A stretch of DNA of 64,000 nt, from contig NZ_BCVH01000002.1 of the NCBI RefSeq assembly GCF_001591645.1, forward strand, positions 124,001 to 188,000, given 5' to 3'. Origin of the DNA: Robertmurraya korlensis NBRC 107688 (lineage in GTDB: Bacteria; Bacillota; Bacilli; Bacillales; Cytobacillaceae). The notes under the pieces are model-generated. The model did no database searches. It had not been told where the DNA came from and saw nothing but the letters and a program-made list of their open reading frames with translations. This document shows positions 18,524 through 28,327 of this stretch, one piece after another. The position numbers and the translations under genes were made by a program. Within the stretch, counting starts at the first letter, position 1. Every line of letters begins with the position of its first letter.

Positions 18524-20086
18524 ATGTCAAAGTTTTTAAAGGGAACAATTATTTTGTTAGTTGCCGGCTTTGTAACAAGAGTTCTTGGTTTTATTAATAG
18601 GATTGTGATTGCAAGGTTTATTGGGGAAGAAGGCGTTGGATTATATATGATGGCCTTTCCCACCCTTATTCTAGTTGTCACTGTCACACAACTAGGTCTT
18701 CCGGTGGCTATATCTAAAAATATTGCAGAGGCAGAGGCGAAAGGAGATACAAAAAAAATAAAGCAAATACTTGTTGTTTCTCTAGCAACAACGTTTACTT
18801 TATCCCTTATTTTTACTCCTGCTCTATTTGTACTTGCACCGTATTTATCACAAACTCTTTTTACAGATCCGCGCACACATTTACCACTGCTCGCGATTGC
18901 TCCAATTGTTCCAATTGTTGCACTTTCTTCAGTGTTAAGAGGATATTTTCAAGGCAGACAAAATATGAAACCGTCTGCTATTTCACAGGTGATTGAACAA
19001 ACGGCAAGAATCACATTAATTGCCGTACTTACAAGCATGTTTATGCCATACGGTGTAGAATACGCTGCTGCTGGAGCGATGTTTGCATCCGTTATTGGAG
19101 AGCTAATCTCCTTAATTTATTTAATTACCTCATTTAAACTGAAGAAGCAATTTCGTATTAGAAAGAAGTTTTTCAAGAATGTCCAAGAAGGTAAGTCAAC
19201 ATTTCAAGAGCTCATGGGCGTTGCTTTACCAACGTTAGGTAGTCGTATGATCGGTTCTATTGCTTGGTTTTTTGAACCTATTGTTGTCTCACATAGTCTA
19301 GCTATTGCTGGAGTGGCAGCAATCACTGCAACGAAGCAATATGGAGCACTAACAGGCTTCGCTATGCCGCTTTTACTTTTGCCATCGTTTATTACTCTAT
19401 CACTTTCCACATCGCTTGTCCCTGCAATCAGTGAAGCAAATTCACAGAACAATAAAAAGCTGATTGAATACCGACTACAACAAGCATTACGCTTTGCTTT
19501 TTTAACAGGTGGATTATCGGTTGTTATACTCTATGTATTAGCTGAACCGTTGATGGAGGTTATGTATGGATCTTCAAGTGGAGCGTACTTCATTCAGATC
19601 ATGGCACCATTCTTCCTTTTTTATTACTACCAAGGGCCGTTACAAGCTACCCTTCAAGCACTTGATTTAGCAAGAGCCGCTATGATTAACTCACTCTTCG
19701 GTTCCGTTGTGAAAACAGCTGTCATCTTCTTATTAGCAAGTCAGCCAAGCTTTGGAATTAAAGGAGCAGCATTAGGGATCGTATTCGGCTTTTTAGTGGT
19801 AACACTTCTCCATTTTGCAACGGTACTAAAAAAGATTTCGTTCACTTTTTATATTTGGGATTATTTGTTAACCTTTGCCAGTATGGGGGTTGCCGGATGG
19901 ACTGGATTATCGACCTATAATTATTTTAAAGGAGCCTTACCTTTATCCTTTAACGTGATTATTAGCTGTTTGGCCATTTCATTAAGCTACTGTCTACTCA
20001 TTATCATTGCTGGACAAGTTAAAAAAGAAGAAATGATTCGTGTCCCGATCATTGGAAATGTATTATCGAAGCTAATTCTAAGATAA
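18524..20086 (+). CDS. spoVB: Stage V sporulation protein B (MOP-superfamily flippase)
   Basis: SpoVB is a polytopic membrane protein needed for spore cortex synthesis, proposed to flip lipid-linked precursors. The 520-aa protein has about 14 hydrophobic spans and starts MSKFLKGTIILLVAGFVTRVLGFINR, the family's typical opening. It contains GEEGVGLYMMAFP and PTLGSRMIGSIAWFFEP. Length equals that of B. subtilis SpoVB (518). It diverges from comN across a 130-nt gap and ends at a bidirectional terminator shared with the DUF421 gene. Confidence 0.96.
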   Translation: MSKFLKGTIILLVAGFVTRVLGFINRIVIARFIGEEGVGLYMMAFPTLILVVTVTQLGLPVAISKNIAEAEAKGDTKKIKQILVVSLATTFTLSLIFTPALFVLAPYLSQTLFTDPRTHLPLLAIAPIVPIVALSSVLRGYFQGRQNMKPSAISQVIEQTARITLIAVLTSMFMPYGVEYAAAGAMFASVIGELISLIYLITSFKLKKQFRIRKKFFKNVQEGKSTFQELMGVALPTLGSRMIGSIAWFFEPIVVSHSLAIAGVAAITATKQYGALTGFAMPLLLLPSFITLSLSTSLVPAISEANSQNNKKLIEYRLQQALRFAFLTGGLSVVILYVLAEPLMEVMYGSSSGAYFIQIMAPFFLFYYYQGPLQATLQALDLARAAMINSLFGSVVKTAVIFLLASQPSFGIKGAALGIVFGFLVVTLLHFATVLKKISFTFYIWDYLLTFASMGVAGWTGLSTYNYFKGALPLSFNVIISCLAISLSYCLLIIIAGQVKKEEMIRVPIIGNVLSKLILR

Positions 20087-20121
20087 AAAAAGAGGTGACC
20101 GACTGGGTTCACCTCTTTTTT
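20084..20121. terminator. Bidirectional terminator between spoVB and the DUF421 gene
   Basis: Arms AAAAGAGGTGA and TCACCTCTTTT enclose a GC-containing loop, with A on the left and T on the right. The DUF421 stop codon lies within the hairpin. Confidence 0.9.
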
Positions 20122-20759
20122 GTATCTATAATATCTACAAAAAACTTCCCATCTTGATAGCTACAAAACGAAATTTCTTTCACTTGAGTGTATCCAAGTT
20201 TCTTCAGTTCCTGTAGAAGCCAAAATTTATTTTTATCTACTCGCTTTAAATTGCTCTCTTGTACCTCCCCATCTAATATTAACGGGATGGTAATTCCCCC
20301 TTGGTTCGGACTTTTTTCATAAACAGAAAGCTTTCCGGATGTTTCGAGTATGGCAAATTCCACATCAGAAATGTTACGAATATTTTTATCTCTTAGCTGT
20401 AGAAGTAAATCGTCGAAATTGTATCGTTGCTTTCTCATTTCATGCTCATCTATTTTTCCATTGTTGATAATAATCGAAGGCTTACCATCTAGCAGGTCCC
20501 TAACCTTTTTATTTTTCAAAGAAAAGTAAGATAAGAATATTTGAATAACCATTAATACCCCCATAGGAAGAATGTTATTCATGATTCTTTCTTTAGGATT
20601 TTCAATCGCTACTACTGCTATTTCCGCAATCATAATATAAACAACCAAATCTAACACATTTAGTTCGCCCAGTTCACGTTTTCCCATTAATCGAAAGATG
20701 ATAGATATTACTCCGTACAAAATGATGGTTCGAAAAGCAATTAATAAATATTCTTCCAA
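20109..20759 (-). CDS. DUF421/YetF-family membrane protein (YrbG-like)
   Basis: A 216-aa protein with three N-terminal spans (about residues 5-20, 36-55 and 61-80) and a cytoplasmic DUF421 domain. The domain has LLDGKPSIIINNGKI (about residue 89), MRKQRYNFDDLLLQLR (about 109) and the GGITIPLILDGEVQ tail. This is the YetF/YrbG family, found in spore formers in several copies; some paralogues affect spore germination, but the function of this one is unknown to me. GGGAG precedes the ATG. Position matches B. subtilis yrbG. Confidence 0.88.
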   Translation of the reverse strand: MEEYLLIAFRTIILYGVISIIFRLMGKRELGELNVLDLVVYIMIAEIAVVAIENPKERIMNNILPMGVLMVIQIFLSYFSLKNKKVRDLLDGKPSIIINNGKIDEHEMRKQRYNFDDLLLQLRDKNIRNISDVEFAILETSGKLSVYEKSPNQGGITIPLILDGEVQESNLKRVDKNKFWLLQELKKLGYTQVKEISFCSYQDGKFFVDIIDTKKR

Positions 20760-20904
20760 AAATAACTCTCCCTTTATATAAATTCATCTTAGTGTTTGCT
20801 TTTTCTGCAGAATTCATGAACAAAATGTGATTCTATTTAGAAAAGTTTATGAATATGCTTGTACTAAGCAATTACTGAGAACAGTAGGAAGGGAGAGGAT
20901 TCCA

Positions 20905-21297
20905 ATCGAAGAATCGAAAAATTTTGGCACCGCCGTTCTATACGGGGTCATAGCTGTATTTTTGTTTGCAATTGTAAGTTCGGTTATATTTTCCTTAATT
21001 CTCCGCTTTACGCCAACTGGCGAATCTTCACTACAATTTATTATTACAGGAGTTTCATTTATCACATTATTTTTAGGTGGCTTCGTATCTGGGGGAAAAG
21101 GAAAACAAAAAGGCTGGTTAGTTGGAGGCCTCACCGGTATTGTTTATACAACAATCATTTTCTTATTTCAATTTTTGGGTATGGATAGCTTGTTTTCGTT
21201 TGAGGAAATTGTCTATCATGTTTGTTATATTTTAACTGCCATGATGGGTGGAATATTAGGTGTAAATATAAGTACCACCTCTAAAAGAGCCGCGTAA
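20905..21297 (+). CDS. TIGR04086-type four-span membrane protein (YrzE-like)
   Basis: A small protein with four hydrophobic segments (FGTAVLYGVIAVFLFAIV, then around VSFITLFLGGFVSGG, TGIVYTTIIFLFQFLG and CYILTAMMGGILGV). The frame is open from GTG 20827, but that start has no ribosome site. GGAAGGGAGAGG ends at 20898, just before ATT (20899) and ATC (20905). The residues after ATC, EESKNFGTAVLYG, are where I expect family members to begin. I therefore place the start at 20905 (130 aa) as a possible non-canonical codon; 20899, CTG 20875 or 20827 remain possible. Function unknown. Confidence 0.7.
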   Translation: MEESKNFGTAVLYGVIAVFLFAIVSSVIFSLILRFTPTGESSLQFIITGVSFITLFLGGFVSGGKGKQKGWLVGGLTGIVYTTIIFLFQFLGMDSLFSFEEIVYHVCYILTAMMGGILGVNISTTSKRAA

Positions 21298-21309
21298 GAA
21301 AAAGTATAT

Positions 21310-21344
21310 AAAAAGAGGCAAACCCTAAGGTTAGCCTCTTTTTA
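21310..21344. terminator. Bidirectional terminator between yrzE-like gene and yajC
   Basis: A hairpin with arms GAGGC..AACC and GGTT..GCCTC (one A-A mismatch) is flanked by five A and five T. Confidence 0.9.
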
Positions 21345-21349
21345 TGTTT

Positions 21350-21631
21350 TTATGCATTTGCTACAGAGCTTGATTCAATTACTTCTCTGATCGCAGCGCG
21401 GTCGTATGTAAGACGACTTCCATCACCACATTTAATAACTACCTTGCCTTCGTCTAATGCATCGACTGTGCCGTGTAAGCCACCAATCGTCACGATTTTA
21501 TCCCCTTTACTCAGGTCGCTTTGCATTTTTGAAACCGCCTTTTGGCGCTTTTGCTGTGGACGAATTAACAAGAAGTAAAATAATGCAAACATAAGGATTA
21601 ATGGTCCTAATGTACCTAATAGTCCTTCCAT
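21350..21631 (-). CDS. yajC: Preprotein translocase subunit YajC
   Basis: YajC is a single-span accessory of the Sec holotranslocon, associated with SecDF. The 93-aa protein has one N-terminal helix (about residues 5-22, LGPLILMFALFYFLLI), the family signature RPQQKRQK and a small beta-rich domain GDKIVTIGGLHGTV. AAGGAGG precedes the ATG. It lies 31 nt downstream of tgt, giving the usual queA-tgt-yajC order. Confidence 0.96.
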   Translation of the reverse strand: MEGLLGTLGPLILMFALFYFLLIRPQQKRQKAVSKMQSDLSKGDKIVTIGGLHGTVDALDEGKVVIKCGDGSRLTYDRAAIREVIESSSVANA

Positions 21632-21662
21632 TGTCTAACCTCCTTTCAATATCTTTATAAAT

Positions 21663-22808
<1,146 letters not shown>

Positions 22809-22825
22809 TCATCTCCTAGTATTAA

Positions 22826-23854
22826 TTAAATAATTAGCATCGCATCGCCGAAGCTAAAGAAGCGATACTTCTCGGTTACTGCTGTTTCATACGCATGTAT
22901 GACATTTTCTCTACCTGCAAGTGCACTCACAAGCATGATTAATGTAGATTTTGGAAGATGGAAATTTGTAATCATTCCATTAATCCCTTGAAATTTATAG
23001 CCCGGAAAAATAAAAATATCTGTCCAGCCACTTTCTGATACAAACTCTCCATTATGTTTCGACGCTATCGTCTCTAATGTTCTCGTAGAGGTTGTTCCAA
23101 CAGAAATAATCCTTCCACCTTGTTGCTTCACTTCGTTTAGTAAACGAGCGGTTCCTTCTGACATTTGGTAGAACTCTGCATGCATATCATGTTCTAAAAT
23201 ATCGTCCACACTAACAGGTCGAAACGTTCCTAATCCAACATGTAGTGTAATAAAGGCGATATGAACACCACGAGAGCGAAGTTCTTCTAAAAGTCCTTCT
23301 GTGAAATGAAGTCCTGCTGTTGGAGCTGCAGCCGAGCCACGTTCTTTAGCAAAAACCGTTTGATAACGTTCGCGATCTTCTAATTGCTCCATTATATAAG
23401 GAGGCAGTGGCATTTCACCTAGCTGCTCTAACACCTCATAAAAGATCCCCTCATAGCTAAATTCAAGAGTTCTTCCGCCATGCTCAGTTTCCCCAACACA
23501 CACAGCGGTCAAGAGTCCATTTCCAAAAGAAATGATGGTCCCTTCTTTTACCCTTTTAGCTGGTTTCACTAATGTTTCCCACTGATTTCCATCCAACTGT
23601 TTTAGAAGTAACACTTCAATTTTGGCCCCGGTTTCTGTTTTTTCACCGAACAACCTTGCCGGCAACACTCTCGTGTCATTTAAAACCAGGCAATCTCCTG
23701 GCCTAATAAACTCTACTATATTTTTAAATATAGTATGCTCTATTTTTCCATTTTCCTTGTCTAGTACCATGAGTTTACTGCTTGTTCTCTCCTCTAATGG
23801 AGTTTGAGCAATCAACTCCTCTGGTAAATGAAAATCAAATAAGTCTACTTTCAT
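22826..23854 (-). CDS. queA: S-adenosylmethionine:tRNA ribosyltransferase-isomerase
   Basis: QueA adds an epoxycyclopentanediol ring from SAM to preQ1-34 in tRNA. The 342-aa protein has the family start [17 protein letters not shown], then [15 protein letters not shown] (about residue 55). It also has [26 protein letters not shown] and [19 protein letters not shown] near the C-terminus. It is operonic with tgt and yajC. Confidence 0.98.
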   Translation of the reverse strand: MKVDLFDFHLPEELIAQTPLEERTSSKLMVLDKENGKIEHTIFKNIVEFIRPGDCLVLNDTRVLPARLFGEKTETGAKIEVLLLKQLDGNQWETLVKPAKRVKEGTIISFGNGLLTAVCVGETEHGGRTLEFSYEGIFYEVLEQLGEMPLPPYIMEQLEDRERYQTVFAKERGSAAAPTAGLHFTEGLLEELRSRGVHIAFITLHVGLGTFRPVSVDDILEHDMHAEFYQMSEGTARLLNEVKQQGGRIISVGTTSTRTLETIASKHNGEFVSESGWTDIFIFPGYKFQGINGMITNFHLPKSTLIMLVSALAGRENVIHAYETAVTEKYRFFSFGDAMLII

Positions 23855-23885
23855 GCTGTTTCACCCTTCTTAACAACTATAAATA

Positions 23886-24092
23886 TTATCGAAATTTCCC
23901 TAAAAAGTAAAAAATCGCAGATAAAATAATGCTAACCAGAATTGAGGTAACAATAGGGAAATAAACAGTAGTGTTTCCCTTTTTAAAGATAATATCACCT
24001 GGAAGTCTACCGATATGTATAAACTGCATAAGAAATCCAACAACAAAGATAATCGCACCTAATGTCATAAGAATCTTTGAAACACCAGTCAT
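23886..24092 (-). CDS. DUF2905 family two-span membrane protein (YrzS-like)
   Basis: A 68-aa protein with two hydrophobic helices (about residues 6-27 and 44-64) joined by the conserved [14 protein letters not shown] segment that defines DUF2905. No function is known to me. Its start overlaps the ruvB stop by 4 nt (ATGA), so it is translationally coupled to ruvB and lies between ruvB and queA. Confidence 0.9.
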   Translation of the reverse strand: MTGVSKILMTLGAIIFVVGFLMQFIHIGRLPGDIIFKKGNTTVYFPIVTSILVSIILSAIFYFLGKFR

Positions 24093-25090
24093 TCTCTTGG
24101 TACCTCCATTTGAAAATGCTTATAGACCAAATTGGTAACAATTCTACCTCGAGGGGTTCTTTGAAGAAATCCTATTTGAAGTAAATACGGTTCATATACA
24201 TCTTCAATCGTATGTGCCTCTTCTCCAATCGTTGCCGCAATCGTATCTAAACCGACAGGTCCACCTCTAAACTTCTCTATGATTCCTATAAGGAGTTTAT
24301 GATCGATGTGATCCAAACCTAATGGATCTACCTGTAGCAGTTGTAAGGCATGATTGGCTAACGGAAGGTCAATGGTTCCATTCCCCCTTACTTGAGCAAA
24401 GTCTCTTACTCGTCTAAGCAGTCGATTGGCAATACGAGGTGTCCCTCTGGAACGCTTTGCAATTTCTAGTGCTGCATCTCTTGTAATCTCTACCTGGAAC
24501 ACATCGGCTGTTCGTAGTACGATTTCCATTAGCTGATCTTCTTTATAATATTCTAATCTGCTTAAAACTCCAAATCGATCCCGAAGTGGTGCGGAAAGTG
24601 AACCTGCTCTAGTTGTTGCTCCAACTAGTGTAAATGGTGGTAAATCAAGTCGTACGGATCTAGCAGTTGCCCCTTTTCCGATCACGATATCTAGGCAGAA
24701 GTCCTCCATAGCTGGGTATAAAACTTCTTCTATTGCTCTTGGAAGTCTGTGAATTTCATCAATAAATAATATATCACCCGGTTCAAGTGCTGTTAAAATG
24801 GCGGCTAAATCTCCTGGTCTTTCAATTGCCGGACCAGCAGTTGTACGAATATTAACTCCCATTTCATTAGCAATAATAGTTGCCAGTGTCGTTTTTCCTA
24901 AACCCGGAGGTCCATATAATAGAACATGATCAAGTGTTTCTTGACGTATTTTGGCAGCCTCTATAAATATTTCCAGATTTTCTTTTACTTTCGTTTGACC
25001 GATATATTGTTTTAATGTTAGCGGGCGTAAGCTTTGTTCGAAAGATAAATCTTGAACATCCGCCTCACCCGAAATAATTCGATCGTCCAA
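24089..25090 (-). CDS. ruvB: Holliday junction branch migration ATPase RuvB
   Basis: RuvB is the hexameric AAA+ motor that drives branch migration with RuvA. The 333-aa protein shows the RuvB opening [19 protein letters not shown], Walker [12 protein letters not shown], Walker B LFIDEIHR, sensor 1 [18 protein letters not shown] and a C-terminal winged helix (about 255-330) with [10 protein letters not shown]. It is downstream of ruvA; no ruvC is present, as is usual in Bacilli, where RecU resolves junctions. Confidence 0.98.
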   Translation of the reverse strand: MDDRIISGEADVQDLSFEQSLRPLTLKQYIGQTKVKENLEIFIEAAKIRQETLDHVLLYGPPGLGKTTLATIIANEMGVNIRTTAGPAIERPGDLAAILTALEPGDILFIDEIHRLPRAIEEVLYPAMEDFCLDIVIGKGATARSVRLDLPPFTLVGATTRAGSLSAPLRDRFGVLSRLEYYKEDQLMEIVLRTADVFQVEITRDAALEIAKRSRGTPRIANRLLRRVRDFAQVRGNGTIDLPLANHALQLLQVDPLGLDHIDHKLLIGIIEKFRGGPVGLDTIAATIGEEAHTIEDVYEPYLLQIGFLQRTPRGRIVTNLVYKHFQMEVPRE

Positions 25091-25115
25091 TACTCGCTCA
25101 CCCTTTTTCTACACT

Positions 25116-25727
25116 CTATTTTAAAAGAAGCTGTAGAGCCTTTTTAATATATTGCTCTGTTTGTAGTGTTTCCACTTCAAGCTTCGGGGTAATTTTCTTT
25201 ATTTCTTTTTCAGAATATCCAAGAGAGACCAATGCTAACATAGCTTCCTCTAGCGCTGGATTTTGATTCTTCGATTGTTCCACCTGTATTTCCTCATTAA
25301 ATAAGTTAGGAAAATAATCTGGAAGCGCTTGTTGGAGTTTCCCTTTTAGGTCCAAGATCATTTGTCTAGCTGTCTTCTTTCCTACACCAGGGAATTTTAC
25401 TAAGAAAGCTTCATCCTCTTCTTCTATTGCTTGAACCACCTGTTCTGGTACTCCTGAAGCTAATATGGCTAACGCTCCTTTTGGTCCAATTCCGGAAACA
25501 TTCAATAGCTTTGTAAAAAGAATTTTTTCCTCTCGAGAAGAAAAACCGTATAATGCAATCAAGTCTTCTCTTACATAATGATAAGTAAATATTTGCCTTG
25601 CTTCGTGCATATGCTTTGAGAAACTGAAAGGGTTTGGAGTTGAAACTTGATAGCCAATCCCCCCTGCCTCTACAACAATATATTCAGGTCCGATAAATTC
25701 AATTGTTCCTTTAATATAATCATACAT
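25116..25727 (-). CDS. ruvA: Holliday junction DNA helicase RuvA
   Basis: RuvA binds four-way junctions and recruits RuvB. The 203-aa protein has an N-terminal OB fold ([28 protein letters not shown]), two helix-hairpin-helix motifs ([16 protein letters not shown] near 73 and [21 protein letters not shown] near 109) and a C-terminal RuvB-binding domain. The frame is open to 25763, but family members begin MYDYIKG and GAGGAG lies 11 nt upstream of the ATG at 25727. Confidence 0.97.
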   Translation of the reverse strand: MYDYIKGTIEFIGPEYIVVEAGGIGYQVSTPNPFSFSKHMHEARQIFTYHYVREDLIALYGFSSREEKILFTKLLNVSGIGPKGALAILASGVPEQVVQAIEEEDEAFLVKFPGVGKKTARQMILDLKGKLQQALPDYFPNLFNEEIQVEQSKNQNPALEEAMLALVSLGYSEKEIKKITPKLEVETLQTEQYIKKALQLLLK

Positions 25728-25822
25728 GTAGCTAAAAACTCCTCTAATTTTGCTGTACCTCATTGTATCACAATATGTTCGTACATGCCCCTAATTGTCA
25801 TATGAAAATAGTGATGAAAATA

Positions 25823-25850
25823 CAAAAAAGGAACCGTATTCGGCTCCTTT
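25823..25850 (-). terminator. Terminator after bofC
   Basis: A hairpin with arms AAAGGAGCCG and CGGTTCCTTT (one wobble), loop AATA, is followed by a T run on the minus strand. It separates bofC from ruvA. Confidence 0.88.
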
Positions 25851-26370
25851 AATTTGCTTGTTTTTCCTGAATCGTATAATTTTTAAAAGTTTCAAGCACT
25901 TCAACATATCTATCTTTATTTTTTATAGGTATTCCTTCCTTAAGTTCTTCATGTCTCCTACTTTCTAATTTCCCTATATCTAATTGAAAGAAGGATTGAA
26001 TAATATTATATTTTTGTGGTTTTCCATAATAGATGGTTAGCACGCCATCATCTGTAATACCGAAGTATCCATTTGCTTTTAAGAGTGGAGAAATGTCGTC
26101 CACATGCTTACGGAACACGACAGATTTTTCATCCATGTCCACAACCTGCCATTGGTCATATTTTGACCAAAATTGCTCCATTGACCATATCTTTTCCTCC
26201 ATTTGTTCCTCACTAATTTCACCATCTAAATACACTCGCTCAAGAATCACCTGTACCTCGATTGGATCTAATCTTGGGGTGGATTTTAAATCCTCAGCTA
26301 GGACATGATTGGTATGAAATACGAATACGAGAAACACGATCCCTACATACAAGAGCCAGTTGGTTCTCAT
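25849..26370 (-). CDS. bofC: BofC, intercompartmental sporulation regulator
   Basis: BofC is a forespore-secreted protein that restrains SpoIVB signalling and so delays pro-sigma-K processing. The 173-aa protein has an N-terminal export signal (LLYVGIVFLVFVFHTNHVLA) and a mature part with VILERVYLDGEISEEQMEEKIWS and GYFGITDDGVLTIYYGKP, typical of BofC. Start at the ATG 26370 is set by GAGGTG 7 nt upstream; the frame is open to 26427. Its target machinery, spoIVFA/FB, is at 41.6-43.2 kb in this window. Confidence 0.93.
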   Translation of the reverse strand: MRTNWLLYVGIVFLVFVFHTNHVLAEDLKSTPRLDPIEVQVILERVYLDGEISEEQMEEKIWSMEQFWSKYDQWQVVDMDEKSVVFRKHVDDISPLLKANGYFGITDDGVLTIYYGKPQKYNIIQSFFQLDIGKLESRRHEELKEGIPIKNKDRYVEVLETFKNYTIQEKQAN

Positions 26371-26466
26371 AATGATCACCTCATCCTGAAAGTTACAATA
26401 AAGAGCCAATTTAATGATTCCATTCATATAATGACCATTTTTTTCAAATTTATGCCTACTACCGCA

Positions 26467-26499
26467 CGAAAGAGTTGATCAAAATGATCAACTCTTTCG
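26467..26499. repeat. 15-bp perfect hairpin between bofC and the coxA-like gene
   Basis: Arms CGAAAGAGTTGATCA and TGATCAACTCTTTCG are perfect, with a 3-nt AAA loop. On the minus strand it directly follows the coxA-like stop codon but is not followed by a T run, so it may be a 3' stabilising or U-poor terminator structure. Confidence 0.7.
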
Positions 26500-26503
26500 G
26501 ATC

Positions 26504-27256
26504 TTATTCTTTCCCTTGTATACGAGACTTTAATGTTCTAAACATCCCTTTTATATCTGCATCAATGGATTCACGTGGACCTCCGTCACGTAAATCATTA
26601 TCTAAATTTCTTATCCTGCTAAATGTTCCCTCATCCGTTACTACCTGCACGGATCTTCCTCGAAGATAAGGTTGAACTGCTTTAGCTATATCTGTCTTTG
26701 TTTCCACATCACGATCGTAGTTCGTTAAATCAACAGCAATTAATACATTGCTTCCATATACCACGGAACGTACATCTTCCACATTTGGAACTTTTGCCGT
26801 AACATCCCCTATTTTTTCTGCCAGATCTCCTTCATACGCTGTGTAATAGGAGCTTCTTGCTTTACGGGTTTGATCATCTAAATGCCCATGATAATTGGCA
26901 TCTGCATGACTAAAACGATTGTCTTTCTCAAAAAAGTTTTTATCTTGTTTAGCACGAGGGACTGTCGGATTCGCAGGATTTCCTGCTTCATCTTTTTGCA
27001 TCAAAAGCTGTCTTCGATTTTCTCTGCTTCTTTTTCCTTCCTCACCCATAGAGTGATCCATAATTTCTACCAACGGACCATCATTTTCGTTGTAAATTCT
27101 CGCATTTCCACCACTGTTATGATTTTCATTCGAGTAGTATCCAAATGGCTGGCTCATGTTTGGTTGATCATCATTGGTTGCTTCATCCTGGTTACACCCA
27201 GTTAAACCAAAGGTTAAGGCAGCAGTAATCGGAAGTAAAACAAGCTTTTTACTCAA
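26504..27256 (-). CDS. YhcN/YlaJ-family sporulation lipoprotein (CoxA-like)
   Basis: A 250-aa lipoprotein: signal KKLVLLPITAALTFGL followed by lipobox LTGC (Cys 21). A low-complexity polar region comes next, then a C-terminal YhcN/YlaJ domain (about residues 130-245) with GDVTAKVPNVEDVRSVVYG and SVQVVTDEGTFSRIRNL. In B. subtilis the gene at this position is coxA (yrbB), a spore cortex protein next to safA. Position and domain support the same role, though overall similarity cannot be measured here. Start is TTG with GGAGGGGG 8 nt upstream. It is probably made only during sporulation. Confidence 0.82.
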   Translation of the reverse strand: MSKKLVLLPITAALTFGLTGCNQDEATNDDQPNMSQPFGYYSNENHNSGGNARIYNENDGPLVEIMDHSMGEEGKRSRENRRQLLMQKDEAGNPANPTVPRAKQDKNFFEKDNRFSHADANYHGHLDDQTRKARSSYYTAYEGDLAEKIGDVTAKVPNVEDVRSVVYGSNVLIAVDLTNYDRDVETKTDIAKAVQPYLRGRSVQVVTDEGTFSRIRNLDNDLRDGGPRESIDADIKGMFRTLKSRIQGKE

Positions 27257-27349
27257 GCGAATAACCCCCTCCGCTTATTTGAGAGCATGTTTATGCTCAT
27301 TTATAGGGTGTGAGGGTTCCGGCTTTTTAATCCTGACAGTTACGACCAA

Positions 27350-28327
27350 TTATCCTTTAAGCAAAAGCTTTACTTGCTCAACGAAGCTTTGACGACTAAA
27401 GAATTGCCTTACAGTTAAATCAAGAACCTGTCTTACTTGAAAGGTACTAGTATATTGTCGATCCTTAATTAGGCGATTCCATTCTCGGAAGATATCTGTC
27501 GGAAATAGTAAAGCATACAAAAAACCACGATTATCTAAATATGGTCTTATCTGCTCGTATTTAAAAAGTTCATCTAAGGACCAATCGAGGTTCGGTAATA
27601 TTCGATTACAATATTGTAAGTAATCACAGACTGGATTACCGATTGAAATTAAGTCGAAGTCAATCATATATAGCTGATTATTAAGACCACGTATCATATT
27701 ATGGTGTGCTAGGTCTCCATGAAGAATCGCTTGTTCATTAGCTTTAAGGAAAGCATTTTCTAATTCGAGCCCCTTTAAGGAGAAATCGGCCCATTCCATA
27801 ATTTCATTTAAAATTTCTTGTTGCACAAAAAATTTAATAATGGATACATTATTAATAAAACGAGCTGCACGTTCTCTCCATTTCACCATAAGATTGTATT
27901 CCTTTAAAACCGTTTGATATCTTCTTGAGAGCTTACGTGTTGTCTGATGAAATTCTCCAAGGAGACTCAGCCCATCTTTTCTTTCTTCTTCTGTCCCATA
28001 AGAAAATGGATTGCGGGAGGATTGTGGAATGTACTCAAGACACCCGTAAAACGTTCCGTCTAAGTAAAGTGGTGGTTCCATTTCGAGGTTCTGAAAAGTG
28101 TATGATTGCGTAAATCCTTCTTGCCTTAAAGATGAAGTAAAAGCCTTTTGAATCTGTAGTTTCCCTAACTCATTAAATCCTTTTATTACAACGGGTTGAT
28201 TACTAGTTTGTAGCAAATATACGTTTTTCCTTATCGGTTGAATAGATTCAATAGGTATGACGAGCTCTTCCTGTAGATAGGAGAAGAGACGATTTAAAAA
28301 TAAATCGTCTCCACTAACTTTATTCAT
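27350..28327 (-). CDS. CotS/YutH-like kinase-fold protein next to safA
   Basis: A 325-aa protein of the aminoglycoside-phosphotransferase/kinase-like fold. ILHGDLAHHNMI (about residue 220) supplies the catalytic-loop Asp and metal-binding Asn. IDFDLISIGNPVCDYLQY is the DFG-equivalent, and VVIKGF near 50 gives a possible ATP-binding Lys. It resembles spore coat kinases CotS, CotI and YutH. The start overlaps the safA end in ATGATGAATAA, so it is translationally coupled to safA. I do not recall this gene at this locus in B. subtilis. Substrate unknown; a coat or SafA-associated role is inferred from context. Start could also be the adjacent ATG at 28330. Confidence 0.8.
   Translation of the reverse strand: MNKVSGDDLFLNRLFSYLQEELVIPIESIQPIRKNVYLLQTSNQPVVIKGFNELGKLQIQKAFTSSLRQEGFTQSYTFQNLEMEPPLYLDGTFYGCLEYIPQSSRNPFSYGTEEERKDGLSLLGEFHQTTRKLSRRYQTVLKEYNLMVKWRERAARFINNVSIIKFFVQQEILNEIMEWADFSLKGLELENAFLKANEQAILHGDLAHHNMIRGLNNQLYMIDFDLISIGNPVCDYLQYCNRILPNLDWSLDELFKYEQIRPYLDNRGFLYALLFPTDIFREWNRLIKDRQYTSTFQVRQVLDLTVRQFFSRQSFVEQVKLLLKG

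Noticed and set aside
18394-18876. N-terminal extension of the comN frame to a 259-aa protein
   Set aside because: It runs antisense through spoVB, shows odd composition and lacks a ribosome site; AGGAGG before 18393 fixes the start.
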